Assembly (NCBI RefSeq): GCF_000002995.4 | Contig: NW_025062479.1 | Coordinates: forward strand, 20,394,721 to 20,458,720 | Source of the DNA: Brugia malayi | Taxonomy: Eukaryota; Nematoda; Chromadorea; Rhabditida; Onchocercidae | Length of the DNA stretch: 64,000 nucleotides | Reading direction: 5' to 3' | In this document: positions 1 to 15,182 of the stretch, one piece after another | Numbering within the stretch: position 1 is the first letter of the stretch | Layout of the letters: each line of letters opens with the position of its first letter | Translations under genes and position numbers: made by a program | Notes under the pieces: generated by a model | Told to the model about the DNA's origin: nothing | Database searches by the model: none | Seen by the model: the letters and a program-made list of their open reading frames with translations, nothing else

Positions 1-2698
1 AAACAAAGAATTTATTGTTTGGAAATTTTCGTAAAGATGATAACAATACAAGGAATGAATCATATCAATGTATGATTGATTAATGCGATAAATATGTTAT
101 TTGAAATGAAATGATGAAATTGATTGAAGTGTAATGGCAATTCCTTTATAATATACTAGATATATTGCATAAAATAAGAAATTTGAAAATTAGAAATTGT
201 TCTGTTCTCCTTTCCAAAAAAAAAAAAAGAAAAAAAGAAAATAAAATCGAAAAGCATTTAAATGTCCATTTTTTGCCTTTTTTTTTGAGTGATTTTCGTC
301 CTTTAATATTAGCAGAGAGAATACAAGTGCATAAAAGCAAAAAAAAGTTATACTATCAAATAATTTGTGTCTATTTTAGCAATCTTTAAAATGAATCAGG
401 TAAAAAAAGAAGGATTTTTAACCGCTTCTATTGCTTCATTTTATTCATTTATTGATTAAATTAATGTTTTGGAATCAATTGGTCTATAAAACTGCAAAAA
501 TGCAATAAATAAGCCAAATAATTCCCTAAATGAAATAATGAAATTAATTAAAAAATGAAATAATATTGAAATTAATAAATTGTTGTACAAAAGAAAAATC
601 ACAAAACTATGATTTGGAATGAACGGATTTACAAATCTGCAGAAATGCTATAAATAAGCTGAATAATTCGTCTAACTGAAATTGTTATCCGATAATTCGA
701 TAATGTATTTATTCCTCGTTGCTATTAACAACCAATCCATTTAAAGAGTACTTTTCTTGGCTAATATTTATCCAATAAGTACTTTTTCTTGGCCAACATT
801 CATCTAATAGTAATAAAGCCAAGTAGATTAATAAAAATGTCAATCAGAGAATCGAAAGACTATCCATTCTTGTTCATTAAAATTAGTTATTGATAAATAG
901 TGTCAGTTAATGGAAAATGAAATAAAGCCAATAGTTGTAGTTATTGACTATTATGCTAAACACGAACTACGAAATTATGATTATTAGGTTTAAATATTTT
1001 AAATGATTTGGCTTAAATATTTTAAATTAATACCGTACTATTAATTTTCGCATACACTATTAATTTTCGGCAAGAAAACTCAACATATCAGCTGATTTTA
1101 TTTGATTCATAATCAGTTGAATGATCAACCTTTGCTTGTAAAATCATCGATTAGATTACCAACTTTTGATCATAACAGCGTCTGATCTCTTTTTTTTAAA
1201 TATGGAAAAACTAGGATTAAATTAGTTTATCTTTTAAATTATGTTGCTTGAAACTGATATGAGAAAATCCGTTATGAGTAATATCAAAATAAAAAGGCAA
1301 TCAATTAGTAATTTTCTTTCAAAATGAAAGAAATATTGATAGAAAAGTAAATGACTAATTATTGAGTAATAGAAATAAAATAAAAATGGCGAAAAAAAAA
1401 AAAAAAAAAGAAACAGAAATTAACATTATAAATAGAACAGTTTTCACACTGAACAGCAACAACGGCAAAAAATTATTCCGGCAGTGATAGCAAAGATAAA
1501 TTCGCATAAAATTGATTAATGCTGATATAATATTTAACATATTAAAAAAAAAAAAGGAAAGTGTAAGCAAAACTTAATAATAATGATGTAAAAATATAAC
1601 TGCGCTATTTTAGATATTACTCATATTAAATGCTTAATCTATTCCTGAAATACAGTTATCCAGTTAAAAAGAACTATGCAGAAATATTTAAATTATTAAA
1701 TTTACATCATCATTCTCAACAATCATCAAACAGAACAGATTACTGAAAGATTTGCAAATATAAAAAAAAAAAAAAATTCGATTTTTTGATGCTAAATAAA
1801 TGATCGAAATATTTTGATACAAGGAATAAGCAGACAAGAGTAAAAAAGCATGAAATAGTAAGATATATTTATTGGAAATAATACAGGAATTATCCTTGAA
1901 TCAAAATAGTATGTGCTGAAAAAATGACCGGAGAAGTAACCGGATCGAAACCGGTTGTCTTTTTTAAAAGAATATTCTGTTATGCTATACGTAATGTAAA
2001 CAAATTATTTATGATGATAAATTTATTTGGAAAGAATAATTGTCACAAAGTTATAATGAACAACAATTAGTACTGATTATTTATATTATCAACAAAATTG
2101 TATAATGAAATGCAAATACTCCATTTGTAATCACTATTTTAAATCTCAAATTTCAATCAGAAATTTGAGATTTACTTTATTTAACCACAAGAAAAGAAAA
2201 AAATGGATTCATATTTTAGATGGTGAAATATTTCCATAATTAAATTTTAGATATTTTTTTAGGTATAAATAGAAGAGAAAAAAAATTTTTTATCGTAAAA
2301 AAAAATAATATTCATTTTAAAAAGAGTCATTTTGTTGCAACAGCTTAATAATCGTTTTCCTCTCCTAAAAAATCAAGAAAACAAATTTTGAACAGTTTCA
2401 ATTTTCGAAAGAAACCAAGTTGAAAGATGATTACAATTACTATTAAACAACAGCATAAAAAAAAAAAAAAAAAAAATATTCGTATTAAAATTTTTGTGTA
2501 CTTTAGCAAGTATTATAATTTGTTTTAATCGCACAGGTTATTATCGTTGTTGTTTACTGTTTCTTCTGTTACAGTTGTTGTTGTTGTTGCTGCTGTTTTT
2601 ACTGTTTGTTATTATAATACGCTGCTATATTCATCGTTATTAAAAACTTTATTAATTCCATTGCCATTTGACGATCTTTTTTCTCTTTTATCTTTAAA
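1..2698. other. gene-free AT-rich stretch
   Basis: No open frame here shows a recognisable domain or a consistent splice pattern. The stretch is A/T-rich with many A and T runs. It lies downstream (3') of the secreted-protein gene that ends at 2699, so part of it may be 3' untranslated sequence. The only notable structure is a perfect hairpin at 2141-2173, listed separately. Confidence 0.6.
2141..2173. repeat. perfect 14-bp inverted repeat (hairpin)
   Basis: The arms at 2141-2154 (AAATCTCAAATTTC) and 2160-2173 (GAAATTTGAGATTT) are exact reverse complements around a 5-base loop. It lies about 530 bases downstream of the stop codon of the 2.7-8.7 kb gene. On the minus strand it could mark a 3' end or be a small foldback remnant. 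No function is shown by sequence alone. Confidence 0.7.
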
Positions 2699-5600
2699 TT
2701 ATCTTTGCGATGCTGTCGCATAAATTTGATGACAAGCGATCATACCCGTTTTAGTATCACGAACCAATTCGATGAGTTCCTTTTTTGATAGATTATTAAT
2801 TGGATGGTCGAATAATCGAGCTGTTATAACTAATGGAATTCTCTGAAAATAAGTGATATAACTTTTTTTTTAAGAAAAATGTATGAATAATTTCAAAAGA
2901 AAAAAGGCATCTAACATTATCACATATTTTTAACTCAGTTTTAATGTTAATCTTATAATATGAATATATTTGCTCATTTGAATATCAATATGAACATTTA
3001 ATATGTATTAGCGCTAACAAAAATTGTTTAATGTATTTCAGATGCACAACTTTTGTAAAGTTTTAAATACAAAAATTTTTAGTATTTCGAAAGAAAAAAT
3101 AAAGAGAAAAAAGTAGCGGATAAAAAGCTATAACATCAATGAAAAAGTAAGATAATAATAAAAGACAGAGATAATAATAATAATGAATTATTATTATTAT
3201 TTTTTTTTTTGATAATGCAGAATTTTAAAGTGAAAGGTAAATAAATAATAAATAAAGAATAAACATTACTCCAGCACGTGCACGGCTTGTTACAAACAAG
3301 TTCCAAAGTTGTTCCGCACGGCTTTTATTCTGCAAACAAAAATAATGATTAAATATAGCAAAAAGGGTTGAAAAGAACAAGTTAAGCAAAAGGGAAGAAA
3401 TAAAAAAATGGTTCCGCTAAATCTATTTTTTATAAAAGTATTATCCTTCACAACATCGAACAAAGAAATTTCTTTTTCTTTTTAGTCACTCCATGAAAGT
3501 CACTTTTTTCCTGCATAAATTATTTTGTCCTTTCGCTTTTCACACAACTTGCAGAAAGTAATACTTATGTGAACTTCAAAAAAAAAAAGAAAAATTTGAT
3601 GGATTGCAAGAAGATTGTGACAGAGGTGACAAAGAATATGTAATATCATAAACTGACATATTTTTTTATCTTTTGAGTTTTTAACACCGAGAGATATTGT
3701 TATTTGTGTCAAAATATCAGTGAAAAACCGTACGTCTTCATATTATATTTAAGATTAGATTATTCATGAATTTTTCATTATATTTGCAAATCCAAATTAC
3801 TTATAAATTTACTAAAATGTCGAACTGCAAGATTTAGCACGATATTAAATTTAACACATCTATTATTATGTGCCTACATTTAAATCGGTCAAAAACTTTT
3901 TACTGTTATTAATTTAATATCATGTGAATTAAGGATAAAGTGAGAAGCAAAATGATTTAAAAAAGAATTTTTTAAACTAGTTGGAAAGAGAACTGAAAAC
4001 TCTGCTTTATCATTGAACTTGTAATAATACTAGTATGGGTTTAATTTATTTGAAACCTATTAAATTCAATTATAACACTACAACTCTGTTCTTTCTTATC
4101 GCTTCCACATTTTTACGATTTTTATGCTATCGAAAAAGCAAAATATTATTAACAGTTATTCATCATCCACCTAACCTTATTTTACTCTTAATTAGAATTA
4201 TTATTAGCGATTTTTCCAAGACGAAATATTTCGTTAAACTTATCAGTGACTAATATTCAACAAAAATACTTTTTTCTATATCACACAATCATTCGCTCTC
4301 TCTATCTCTCTTTATCTTCCTCTTCATCTTATTGAAACAAAATTCTCAAAGACGAAAAGAAAAAAATTAACCCAGTCCCTCTTTTTAGTGGTAACCAATG
4401 ATATAAAACAAAAATGATTAGAAAATTCAATAACAAAATTCGAAGTTTTCTATGAGAAATGTTCATGACTCATTTCCGCTGATTTAAGTATGAAAAATTT
4501 CCATCAAACTGCGAAATTACATAAATCAATCGTAATTTTGTCTCAAAATTTTCATCCCATAAATCGGTCACGACAGATTAATTAAAAAATATAGTCTTGA
4601 AAATTGGCGAAGAGCACATTACAGCACTTATTATCATTAATAAAAACAATGTTAACAATTAATAATTTATTATTAGTACTAGCAATGCTAATAATAAATA
4701 ATTAGTATTAATAATAATAACAACAGTAATAATAAATAATAATATTAATAATAATAAAAGCTTAAGTGAAGTATAGCCATAATAGACTAATTTGTTGTTA
4801 TTAATAATTAGTCGCGTTAATTATAACTAATAATGCTTTTCTTTTTTGAATATTGATGTAATACTTCAAGAACTAGTATTCTCTTTGTTCTTTTACGTTT
4901 GACCCGTGTTTATGTACACAGAGTTGTGGCATTTTATTGCAAAATACGCTACCGGTTTTTTTTTATGTAGCAAAAATTACTGCGCTAAAGTTTAAATAAC
5001 GCTTCACAAATTTTTCTTTTAACTTCTCTTTTGTGTTTATCATTTGAATCTAAACAAACAAAATAAATATAACATCACAGTAATAGTAAAATATCGAGTG
5101 TAAATTAACCAGCTAATATAATAAATTAAAAAATAAATTATTATTAATTACCTGATCTAAGAATGGAAGTAATTCATCTTTGGTTGGCAAGCATACACGC
5201 AATGACAAATTTTTATATTTACCAGGCGCTATACCATCTTCATCACACTTTGCCGCTTGATCTTTTTCAAGGATTTGTACAAAATTTTTAAATGCACCAC
5301 CCATACTTTTGCATATATCACAGTAAACACTGTAATGAAACAAGATGAACATGTAATTATTGCTAAAACAGTAATTTTAAGTAAACGATGCTTTTCATTC
5401 TTTAATTTTGTTTCTAGAAGTTTGAAAATTTTTCACTATTTCAACCAAACTTATTTGATAATAATTCAAAGACAATAAGCTTGCGAAGATGACTGAATTT
5501 ATATTTAACACTTAGTTAGTAATTAAATCGGTGAAGCAAATGATTAACAATGAAATTAACAATAAAATCTATGAAACTGCATGAAACAATAATAATAATA

Positions 5601-8600
5601 AGATTATCATTAGAACAGTACGAAATGATAAAATAGTATAGTTTAAGAAATCAGTACATATATATATATATATACTTATGTTTGTAATTTCTTGTATCTT
5701 TACCATATTATATCATCATGTATATAATTAGCTAATTTGCATTTTAAATGTGCAAATAATTACAAATAGAAACTTTTAAATTTAACAAACCATGAGCCTA
5801 CACCACCACAACCGTAAGGATCTGCATTAATGCATCGTTCTGCTTTACCATGAATGCCAATTTTTGTCTCCAAATGTATGTAATATTTAGCAGAACCATT
5901 AAGACCTGGTGGATATACCTGTAATTATAAATGTGAGCTTTCATTCATATGATTCAATTTCAGAAATTTTTTCAATTTGGGACTGTTTACTCTATAATTT
6001 GTATCATAAAAATTAGTTACTTTACATTTAATTTATTTGCAAAACTTTAAGTAAATGATAAAAAGACTTGCAAAATTCGTATGCTTTAATTTTTACTTTA
6101 ATTTGATTCTTTAGCATTTATAACAATTTCAGGAGCCTACCGCAAATAATAAGCATTAAATTGTCTTTTTCTTTTTTTCGTTTCTGTATATGGAAATTTT
6201 AATATTTAAATGTAGTTGCTATTTAATTATAAATTTAATTATGAATTATAAATTTGGAATTTAAGCACAAAAAGGATTAGAATTCCTTCCTTTCTACATG
6301 TAATATAGTAGTAACAGCAAAATTAATTTTTGAGTAATAATTAGTTTTGATGATAATTAACGAAACTAACGAATCAATTAAAAGAGAAAAAAAAAAATCT
6401 TTTGGCTATTTCTTTCTAGTAGGAAAAATTGAAAACAAAACATGACAAATGAAAAGAAAGCGCAAAAGAAAGTCAAACCTCAACTTCACCGCCACTCATT
6501 CGAAAGCACTCATGACCAAAGGAATTTTTTTCAGCTGTAAATTTCACACCATCTGATTTATAGCTTGGAAATTTTATTCGTAGGTTTTCTTTAGTTGGAC
6601 CTGAAAAAATGAGTTGATTCTTTAATAAGCTAAGTAATCAAATTTAAAAATTTTCTCATACTTTTTATTTATACACTTCCACCGGTTTTTACAGCGAAAT
6701 TTAATCCTGTATTGCTGAAATGATTGTAATTGATTAAACAATAACATGCAAGGAAAAAAGTTCTTAATTAAAAATTCAATGTAATCAAAATTTGAGTTAT
6801 TACTTTTCTACCTTTGCTATATATGCTAATAATTCTAATTTTAATACTTATTGTCTTTTGTATTTGCATCACTAATTATTTGTGTGCTATTAAAAATAAT
6901 TTCGAATTAATAAACTTTATTCTTTTTTGTATATAATATATATAAAATTAAACGAATGCATGCATTAGAAAATTTTTTAAAATGCAAAATTTTTCCATTT
7001 TTAACTTTGAATTTGTTGGAGAAAAAATCTAATAACAGTTGAATTTCTGGATTTAAAAGAAAAGGAAGGAGAAAACGGATGTATTCAAAATAAATTAGAT
7101 AACGAATTTTGTCGCTTAGAAATAGATTTGTTTTGATTAATGGTCATAAAAAGAAAATTATCGAAGCAAATAAAACTGGTTTTCTTTTCGTTTTAAAATT
7201 TCCGAATCTTCTCAGCTATATCAACAACCTCCACAAAATTGTACAATGACAATCAATTTTCCACTAATTATGAGACAACATTAATATTTAAAAAAAAAAT
7301 GTTATGAATGTTGCTGAATAAAATATAAGTTTCAGTTATTCTATCAATTTTGCTATAATTAAAAATTGATAATGATTAATTGTGTTCTAATGGTATGTAT
7401 ATAATATATAAAATTATTAATATAATTTCGCCCAGTTTCATTTTCTTTATTTTTAACTTGTTTTATTTTTAATTTTTTATTATTTCAAAATTGTATTAAC
7501 CAATTCAACGACACATTTTCATCGCTTTTATGAATACATCTCAAATATTTAATTGAAAAAGAGAAAAGTGAAAAAAAAATTTTGTTGCTATGCATAAAAT
7601 GACAACATTTTATATTGAGTGAAGATATACATAATATTAAAAAGAAATGATGAAAAATTGACAAACTAATAAATGAATAAATAAATAATTCCAAAGCTTT
7701 CTTTCGCCAACATGTCTTAACCTATATGTCAATGAAAAAAAAAAATGTAGTAAAAATTAGGAGACAATAAATTTTTGTTTAAAATTTTTTCAGATTCATT
7801 TCTTTTATTCAGAATTTGTTCAGTTTGATATTGCAACCTCGTTATGATGTTTAAGAAGTTTTATAAGAGCTAAAACAAAAGGTTTTTTTTTTTTGTTTTT
7901 TGTTTTTTGAAAGAGGACAGACAGATCAGTATAACAAAATTAAATTTGAAATGTCTTCATGCTGTTTTGTTTATCCCGTAAACAGACTCAGCATGTAAAC
8001 ATTTTAACATCAAGAAAATGCATAATACTAAATGACAAATTAGATAGTCAAGGAATGTCTCGAAAATTATTTCGATCATCTAATCATAAAAATTTACTTC
8101 ACAGTTCCATCTTATAAATTTTCACATTTACTTTTATTTGACATAATTCATCATCCATTAATGCTGACAAATGTCAACAGTACAAAAAAAAAAGAAATTA
8201 CTGAAATGAATTTAGATGTTTTAAAACTGACCACTTACATGGATGACTTATATATTATATAAAAGAAAGAAAACGGATTGATTATATCATTATGCTACCT
8301 TCAGGAAAATTTATATGAAAATAAAGATATTGGTCAGTTCACAGTTATATCATATATCTAAATAATTTAAATACAATAATTTCAATTTTTGATTTTATTC
8401 CTAAATGTAGCAGTATGTTAAATACATTTGCTATAGTTTTTTTTTTTTTTCTAAAACTTTTTTATAAATTTAATTTTAGATTATATTTATTTTTTTAAAG
8501 TATCTTAGCAAATATATACTAATATGTTTAAATGTCTCTTTTTTAAAAAGAAAAGAACACTACCTGTATTAGAAGAACATGGAAAATGTCGTCCAATTTC

Positions 8601-8711
8601 TACCGATAATTCACCCCGTTTTGGTTTAGTGGCATAAGATATACCTGCAGCAATAGAAAGTATCAAAATATACATATTTGGTTGCCATTTTACAACCAAA
8701 TGTGACGACAT
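2699..8711 (-). CDS. secreted GM2-activator/ML-like cysteine-rich protein (paralogue A)
   Basis: Six exons join in a consistent reading frame: 8564-8711, 6479-6600, 5791-5918, 5152-5329, 3270-3329, 2699-2842. They give 780 nt, 259 residues plus stop. Junction phases are 1, 0, 2, 0, 0 and all introns are GT-AG. The start was chosen at 8711 because a hydrophobic segment (about residues 13-27, ending near SYA) follows at once and looks like a signal peptide. Cysteines include PC, HEC, RC, a GCGGVGSCVYCDIC cluster, KC, VC and a late GMIAC. The order CxYxxxC, then a C-rich turn, then a strand ending in AC resembles GM2 activator (ML superfamily), a secreted lipid-transfer fold. That assignment is inference from the pattern. 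The gene pairs with the 25.4-31.7 kb gene by shared intron phases. Coding existence is likely; lipid binding is only a hypothesis. Confidence 0.8.
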
Positions 8712-9377
8712 GATAGCACTTATTTGTCGTTGCTGCAAAAGAAAAAGCAAAAGGAAAGAGAAGAAAAAATAAAAACAAAAATTAAATCGCTATCATAACA
8801 TTTCAAAAACTTTTATCAATATTCTCCGTCAACTTTTTTTGTTCAAATTATTAAACAAATGAAATTATAATACTTTTATAACATAATCAATTAATTTGAC
8901 AAAAAGAAAACAAATGACACAAACGATGGATATTTATTGAAATGATAATAACAATCAGTAATTAGGAATTATATTTATATTTGAAAAATAATGTAGCAGT
9001 GACAATGATACTGTAACTATAGGAACGTAAATGACAGCAGGAAATTAAAGTGCTTGTATGATTTTATGTTATTGAAAAATTTGTAAACATACATATATGA
9101 ATGTTTATATGACGTATATTTTTGTATATGTGCACCTGTCAAACTACCTTGTCACTGCTCTTCCGTTACTAATTGAATTTAAAAATTCTCTTATTTAGCA
9201 TCATTTTCATAATGTTCAGTGTTGAAGGTTCTAATCAATTACGTTTGGATGAACAGATGATATAGTAATGATAACAGCGATGACAAAAACGTTGATAACG
9301 ATGATATTACAAAGTCACGATAATAAGTTTGATATCATGTTTATTCACTTGCGTATAGTCGTGTGTATGTGCATATA

Positions 9378-9410
<33 letters not shown>

Positions 9411-11432
9411 GTGTGTGTGTGTGTGCCTATGTCTGTATGTGTGTATGTGCGTATGCGTGCGTATATGTGTGTATGTATATATGTGTATATGCATCTATCT
9501 GTAGGTCCGTATGTCTGTATGCGCCAAGATAGCGACCCAATATACGACCGGTTTTTTCCGATTTCTTCCTTCTTTCAATGATGCAAAAAAAAAAAGAAAA
9601 AGTAAGCAATCTGTATACGTATATTTGCATTTGTATACGTATACGTCAAAGTTACGCAATCAATAGTAATCAAGCATACGTATTTGACTAATGTGTGTCT
9701 TAATGAGCAAAAATTCTTTTTTACTAATTAAAATTAGAGATGATTAAATAGACTGAGAAGAACAAATTTCTATTATCATAACTATTTGCTCTAAAATATT
9801 AGCAATAATATTCAATAAAGAATTAGTCGAAATAAAAATGATTAAAATAAAAATACCTGATATACATACATATATATGATGGTTTTTTATCAAATATAAT
9901 AAAATTTTTGGAATTCCTAGACAAAATCATTGTGTTATTATGAACAATCACTGTGAAAATTTTTATAAAACACAACAAATTTTTTTTCTTCGCTTTACAA
10001 TACAAAGCATCTAAAAGTGATATATATATATATGAAAAGTGATTAATTATATCATACTGTCATCATTAACCGAATGTACAGTATCAAATTACGAAATGCT
10101 ACCACAGTATCTTACTGTAACTATATTATTTCCATTTTTTCCTTTTCAATTTATTGAATTTTATAAATTATTCCGTAATTACAAAAAAAAAAAAAAACAC
10201 TATTATTATTATTATCTTTTTTTTTTGGCATACCTTTTATTGCAAATAGTTTCAATGATTTTTTATCTTTGAGAAAGCTTTCCACCTTTCTATATCTGCT
10301 TCATTTTTGCTTTTTTCGTGTTAGTAATAAATTAAAATGTAAAAATAATAAATTACAATGTCAAGATGAGATTAGACAATTGATTTCTTATTTATCTATT
10401 TTTTTTTTTTTTTTAATATAGTTTGTAATTTCTTCCTTTTTTGATTAAAAATCTTTCTTTGTTATACAATTTCTCTTCTTTAGTCTATCAAGAAGTAGAT
10501 AATAGAAGTTAAATAAAACAAATAGTTATTTCTTTCGTAAAATAATTATAACAAATCTCTTACCAAAAAAAAAAATTGTGTAGAAAAGGGAAAAAAATTC
10601 TTAGTATTATAATTTAAACAAAAACGAGTTATTTGTTTAAAATAATAGTGCGTAATTGTCGAAATCGACTAACATTCCACTATGTGAATATAATCGTTGT
10701 TCAACTGAATGGAAAAAAAAGTTTGAAAGTTTTTAATTAAAAGAAATGGAAGAAAATGGAACTACGTATGAGTTGAATGATCCGATTTTCAATGTGACAG
10801 AAAAAAATAGAATGATAGTGTACGTAACTGTGAAGTTAATTGTAAAATTTCAGTCAAAGTTCAAATTATCATTTTTCTCTATTAGGCAACGCTTTTTCAT
10901 CATCAATATATCACTCTTTCATTCTTTTTCATTCCATAGAAAGTTAAAAGAGTAAATGTATCCATAATAATTTCACTTTATATTATTAATATTGAAATGA
11001 AATATTTCACCTTTTTTTTCCCTTTTTTACAATAAGATAATGTGAAAAGGAAGAAAATGCGGAATAAATTTTAGAAGAAAAAAAAGGAGTAAAAAATTTT
11101 AAATATAAAAAATAGAATTTGCTCTTTTTTCATTTTGAAAATTATAAATAAATAATTTCAGATTTTACAATTTCAAAATTTCATCAACAGTAAACCTTTG
11201 AGCTTTAATTGGCAAAAAAAAAAAAAAAAAAAATGCAAATTATTAAAATATAAGACAATTAGAACACAATTAAATTTATAGCAACAATTCAACGCAAACA
11301 TTTTGCCTTTTTTCCTGGTTACAGAATTTTTGAAATTAATCTTTAAGCGTAACTTTTATTGCTAAGTTATATAAAAAGGTACAAAAAACGGATTGAATAT
11401 TTCGCTTTTGAAATTTTTGAATTACTCTGTGG

Positions 11433-11463
<31 letters not shown>

Positions 11464-14400
11464 GAAAAAAAAATGACAGCAATAGAGTAAAATATAAACT
11501 TTTTGAAGCCAATTTTCTTACGAAATGTTCAATTTCACACTTAAATATTACATTACTTCCATAAAACTAATTCTCAAAGGCAAAAATTCAATTGAAATGG
11601 TAATATATGTAATTTAATGATGATTCTTTTTAAAACTGTTGTTGATTGATAATTTGAAAATAACGGGTCATTATATTTGTTCGCATGTGTGACGTATGAT
11701 GTAATGATTGATTTCGTTTTGCTTTTTTTTTTTCTTTCTTTAAAAAATATAAATAAAAAAACAGTTTGAAAGTTGAGAAGGTACAACTTTCTGAATAAGT
11801 AAAAATCAATGACTGTAGTGTTTAACGATCAAAAAAAGGTACAATTTTTGATCAGCTCTTACACTGAACCGATTATGCTATGCGACAGTTATAATAAATG
11901 CGATCAAAATTCGAGAAAAACTAATTAATCAATTTAAATATTTTTTTTCACTTTCTTTTTTACATTTTTTCTAAACAACAAATTAACGTCATGCTATCTA
12001 AATCTAAAATGATATAATTCAACATATATTCTAATGATGATACATCATCAAAACACAAACAAAAACAAAACAAACATATTATCAGATACTGATACTAAAC
12101 AAAACTATTAGCATTAAAATGCTTATAATGTATTAAACATAGCATCTCAGTATAGGTCGTACTAGTTTATTCATATAAATATAGATTGTGTTACATATTT
12201 TTTTAATCATTCGATGAATTACCATTACAATATTTCTGATTAACTTATTCTGATGTGGCATATTTGTTTTACATCTCCGGAATTTCGTTTTCACTTTCTG
12301 CATTTATACCAATTATTTCATTTAAGAATATCGAAAAAAAAAAATAGCAAAAGAAAATAAAGAAGAAAAAACAAACATTCCAGTTTCTGAAACAAAAAAT
12401 CCGGTATATATGTTTTTTTTTTTTTCAGACATGATTTAAAACGAAAAAAATTACTAGTGTTGCAAAATTTATATGTAACAATAATTAATTTTAATTTAAA
12501 ATTTAATCTATATCTTCATTTTTTACAGTTCTTTTCCTTCTACAATTTTTTTTTTTGGCACTTTAATTTTAAAAGACAGTAGTATTATCAATAACTTTTT
12601 CCATGATTATTTGACATTATTTTAGAAAATAAATAATGATCATGCATATAGTTCTATGTTTCTACTTTAAGAGATAAATGAATCGCTAATGTTATAAATT
12701 AATTAGCACAGAATGAAGATGACGAGGCGGAAGAAGAACTAACCGTTTCTCTTTAACAAATTGTTGTCTTCCAGTTTTTTCATTTTTAATTTTCAATTTT
12801 TATTTTTCCTGTTTCTGTTTCTTTTCCTTTTTTTTTTCGCTTTGCCTGAAGCAATTTTTCTTTCTTTTCTTTTTCTTTCGTTCTTACATTCATTTATATA
12901 GGTAAATTTTATCCTTCAAATCAAATTTTCGGAAGCATTTCAAATTTTGAAAAGTAAAAGCAATGAAGATGAAAGTTAAAATTTTTAATTGCATAAATGT
13001 CTCATGTAATTTAGGCGTATCCTTTAAATATAGTAAATAAATTTAATAGTACTAAGAGAAATTTAAATGAAACCAAATTTTTTCAAGTATTGCTTTAAGA
13101 TATTATTACCTTCAAATATTAGCAATCAATAGCAAATGAATGTTTTTCTTAATAATTATACATCAATAAAAAAGTGAAAATTTGAGGAATTATTCTCCTC
13201 TATTTTTTTTTCATTTTTGTTTCTTATGTTTCTCGAAAATTTTTGAATAAAATACAAAATTTTTTGAATACCACAAAAATTATTTCTCATAAAAAAATTC
13301 ATGCAAAACTGCTAATTTTCAATTTTTTTCAAATCAACAATTCAGCATTTGCAAGCATTGTTGAGTCAAAATTCTTGCATATATTACAATAAAAAGTTAA
13401 AAATGCAATGAACTTATAGAATTCCATTATTAAGTCATTGTATTTTTTTTTTACTTTCATATTTTGATTATAAACAGTAAATTTCTAACGACTGTTTTGA
13501 AATTCCAAAAATTTTTATAATTCAAATATAATAGATGATTAAAATATAAAACATTATATAATGATTATAATGCAGTGCATTGCTTCTCATGGTTCTAAAT
13601 TCGTATTTGAAACAAATATTTGCATATGTGAATGCAAACGAACCTCAGGTCGTGACATCAGGCCGCTGCCACATAATATGATTCAGCTAATTGCAGTACA
13701 TTGTGATTCATGTTCAAAATTAATTCATAATGCGAGGGGACGAAATTAGTGGTGAATTTTAGCTTTGAAATACTTTCTTATAGAGAAACTTTTAAAAAAA
13801 GCAAAGCAAAAAAATCTGTTAACGATTTCGGAAAAAAAATTTCGTTAACGATTATTTTTGACATTTACCACATATTTTATTCTATTCTGTTAACTTTAAT
13901 TCATTAATTAGTTGTGCAATCTTAATTAAATGAAAGAGCTAGAGCAGTTCTTAGTGGCTGAGATGAATATAAAAAGAAAGAAATAGATGTGAAAAATAAA
14001 TTTTCAATGCATTTACAAAATTTTAAACATTTGATAATTCAATCATTAAGCAACAATTTATATTTGAGGGCAATGATCGGCTATTTGGTAGTGAAACACT
14101 AATAATTCGTATATTAATACATTTTATTCAAATAGGACTGACAATGAATGGAGGAAAAAATGAAAAAGGAAGAAAGAATAAGGAAATGTGTAATGCAAAA
14201 TGTAAAATAATTTGAAATTGTAAATATTTACAAGAAGCTGGAACAAGTAAAACAGGCAATAATAACTTTTAAATCCTAGATGACTGAGAAAAATCAAGGT
14301 ACAGCCGAAAATCTTACTGTTGAGCTGTTAATCTAATCACCATGTTAAACAAAAAAAAGAAATTGTAAAAACTATGCAATAATTTCAAACACTTTAGAAA

Positions 14401-15180
14401 AAGAGTCAAAAAGAGGAAACGAGAAAAAAGTACAAAAATTCCTTGCCTTTCGTAAATTTTTTTTTTTTAATTTTCTTTCAATTTATATCAATAATATTCA
14501 TCCTTATACGTATATTTTTATCAATTTCTAAATTTGACGTTACGTTCACCTTCTTTTTCGCCTTTATCATTGAAATTGCATTGAAAACATAGAGAAAGAA
14601 CAATATAGGAATCAAAAACTTTTAAAAAAAAATCAGGTTTAATTCTCGGTTTACGATTTTTAAATGTTGAAAAATGAAACAAATAAAAAGTGAGAACGAA
14701 AAATGTATTTCTCAATGTAAGAATTAATGGATTTTTTCCTTTACTTCTATAATCGCCTATTTAAAAATATGAAATTAAAAATGAATTTCAATGGGAAAAT
14801 GCTTAGCTTTGATTCTTCTAATTTCTTTCTCAAAATCTAAACTAAATCACTCTGTTGACAATAATTTCATGTCTCTCTAATCGAAGCATGCTAAGGCCTG
14901 AAAGTAATTTAGATTTGTGATTGGTATTTCCGCAAATGTATTTCAATTTGTACAAAGTTAGCAAATCACTTATTCAGATTTTGTCATGATCTGTTTCATT
15001 GAAAAGGTGTAGCGTGGGAAATATCACAAAATAATTTGGTCAACTGCTTCGTTTGACCTCGTGATGAGTTTACCAAAGGGTAAAATCTTAGTGAGGCAAC
15101 AATTTCCCTCTGTACATAGCTTTTATAATTGTGGTTTTTGCTTGTTTGAGGGTGGTAATGTGGTTACATGGGAGTGTAAT
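8712..15180. other. long gene-poor region
   Basis: I found no supportable exon chain on either strand. The region holds A/T runs (for example an A tract near 11431-11462) and a GT-rich microsatellite at about 9360-9490. Its left end is the 5' flank of the secreted-protein gene that starts at 8711, so promoter sequence is expected there, but I see no clear motif. The right end grades into the decayed RTE-type element. Confidence 0.6.
9358..9492. repeat. GT/GTAT microsatellite
   Basis: An interrupted run of GT units with GTAT variants. Apparent open frames across it are low-complexity Cys-Val on one strand and Thr-His on the other. These are repeat artefacts, not genes. Confidence 0.95.
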
Positions 15181-15182
15181 GG

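Noticed and set aside
9268..9630. Open frames over the GT microsatellite on both strands
   Set aside because: They encode only Cys-Val or Thr-His repeats that mirror the dinucleotide run and have no flanking exon structure.
13561..13749. 62-residue Cys-containing plus-strand open frame
   Set aside because: No domain, no signal peptide and no neighbouring exons that extend it.
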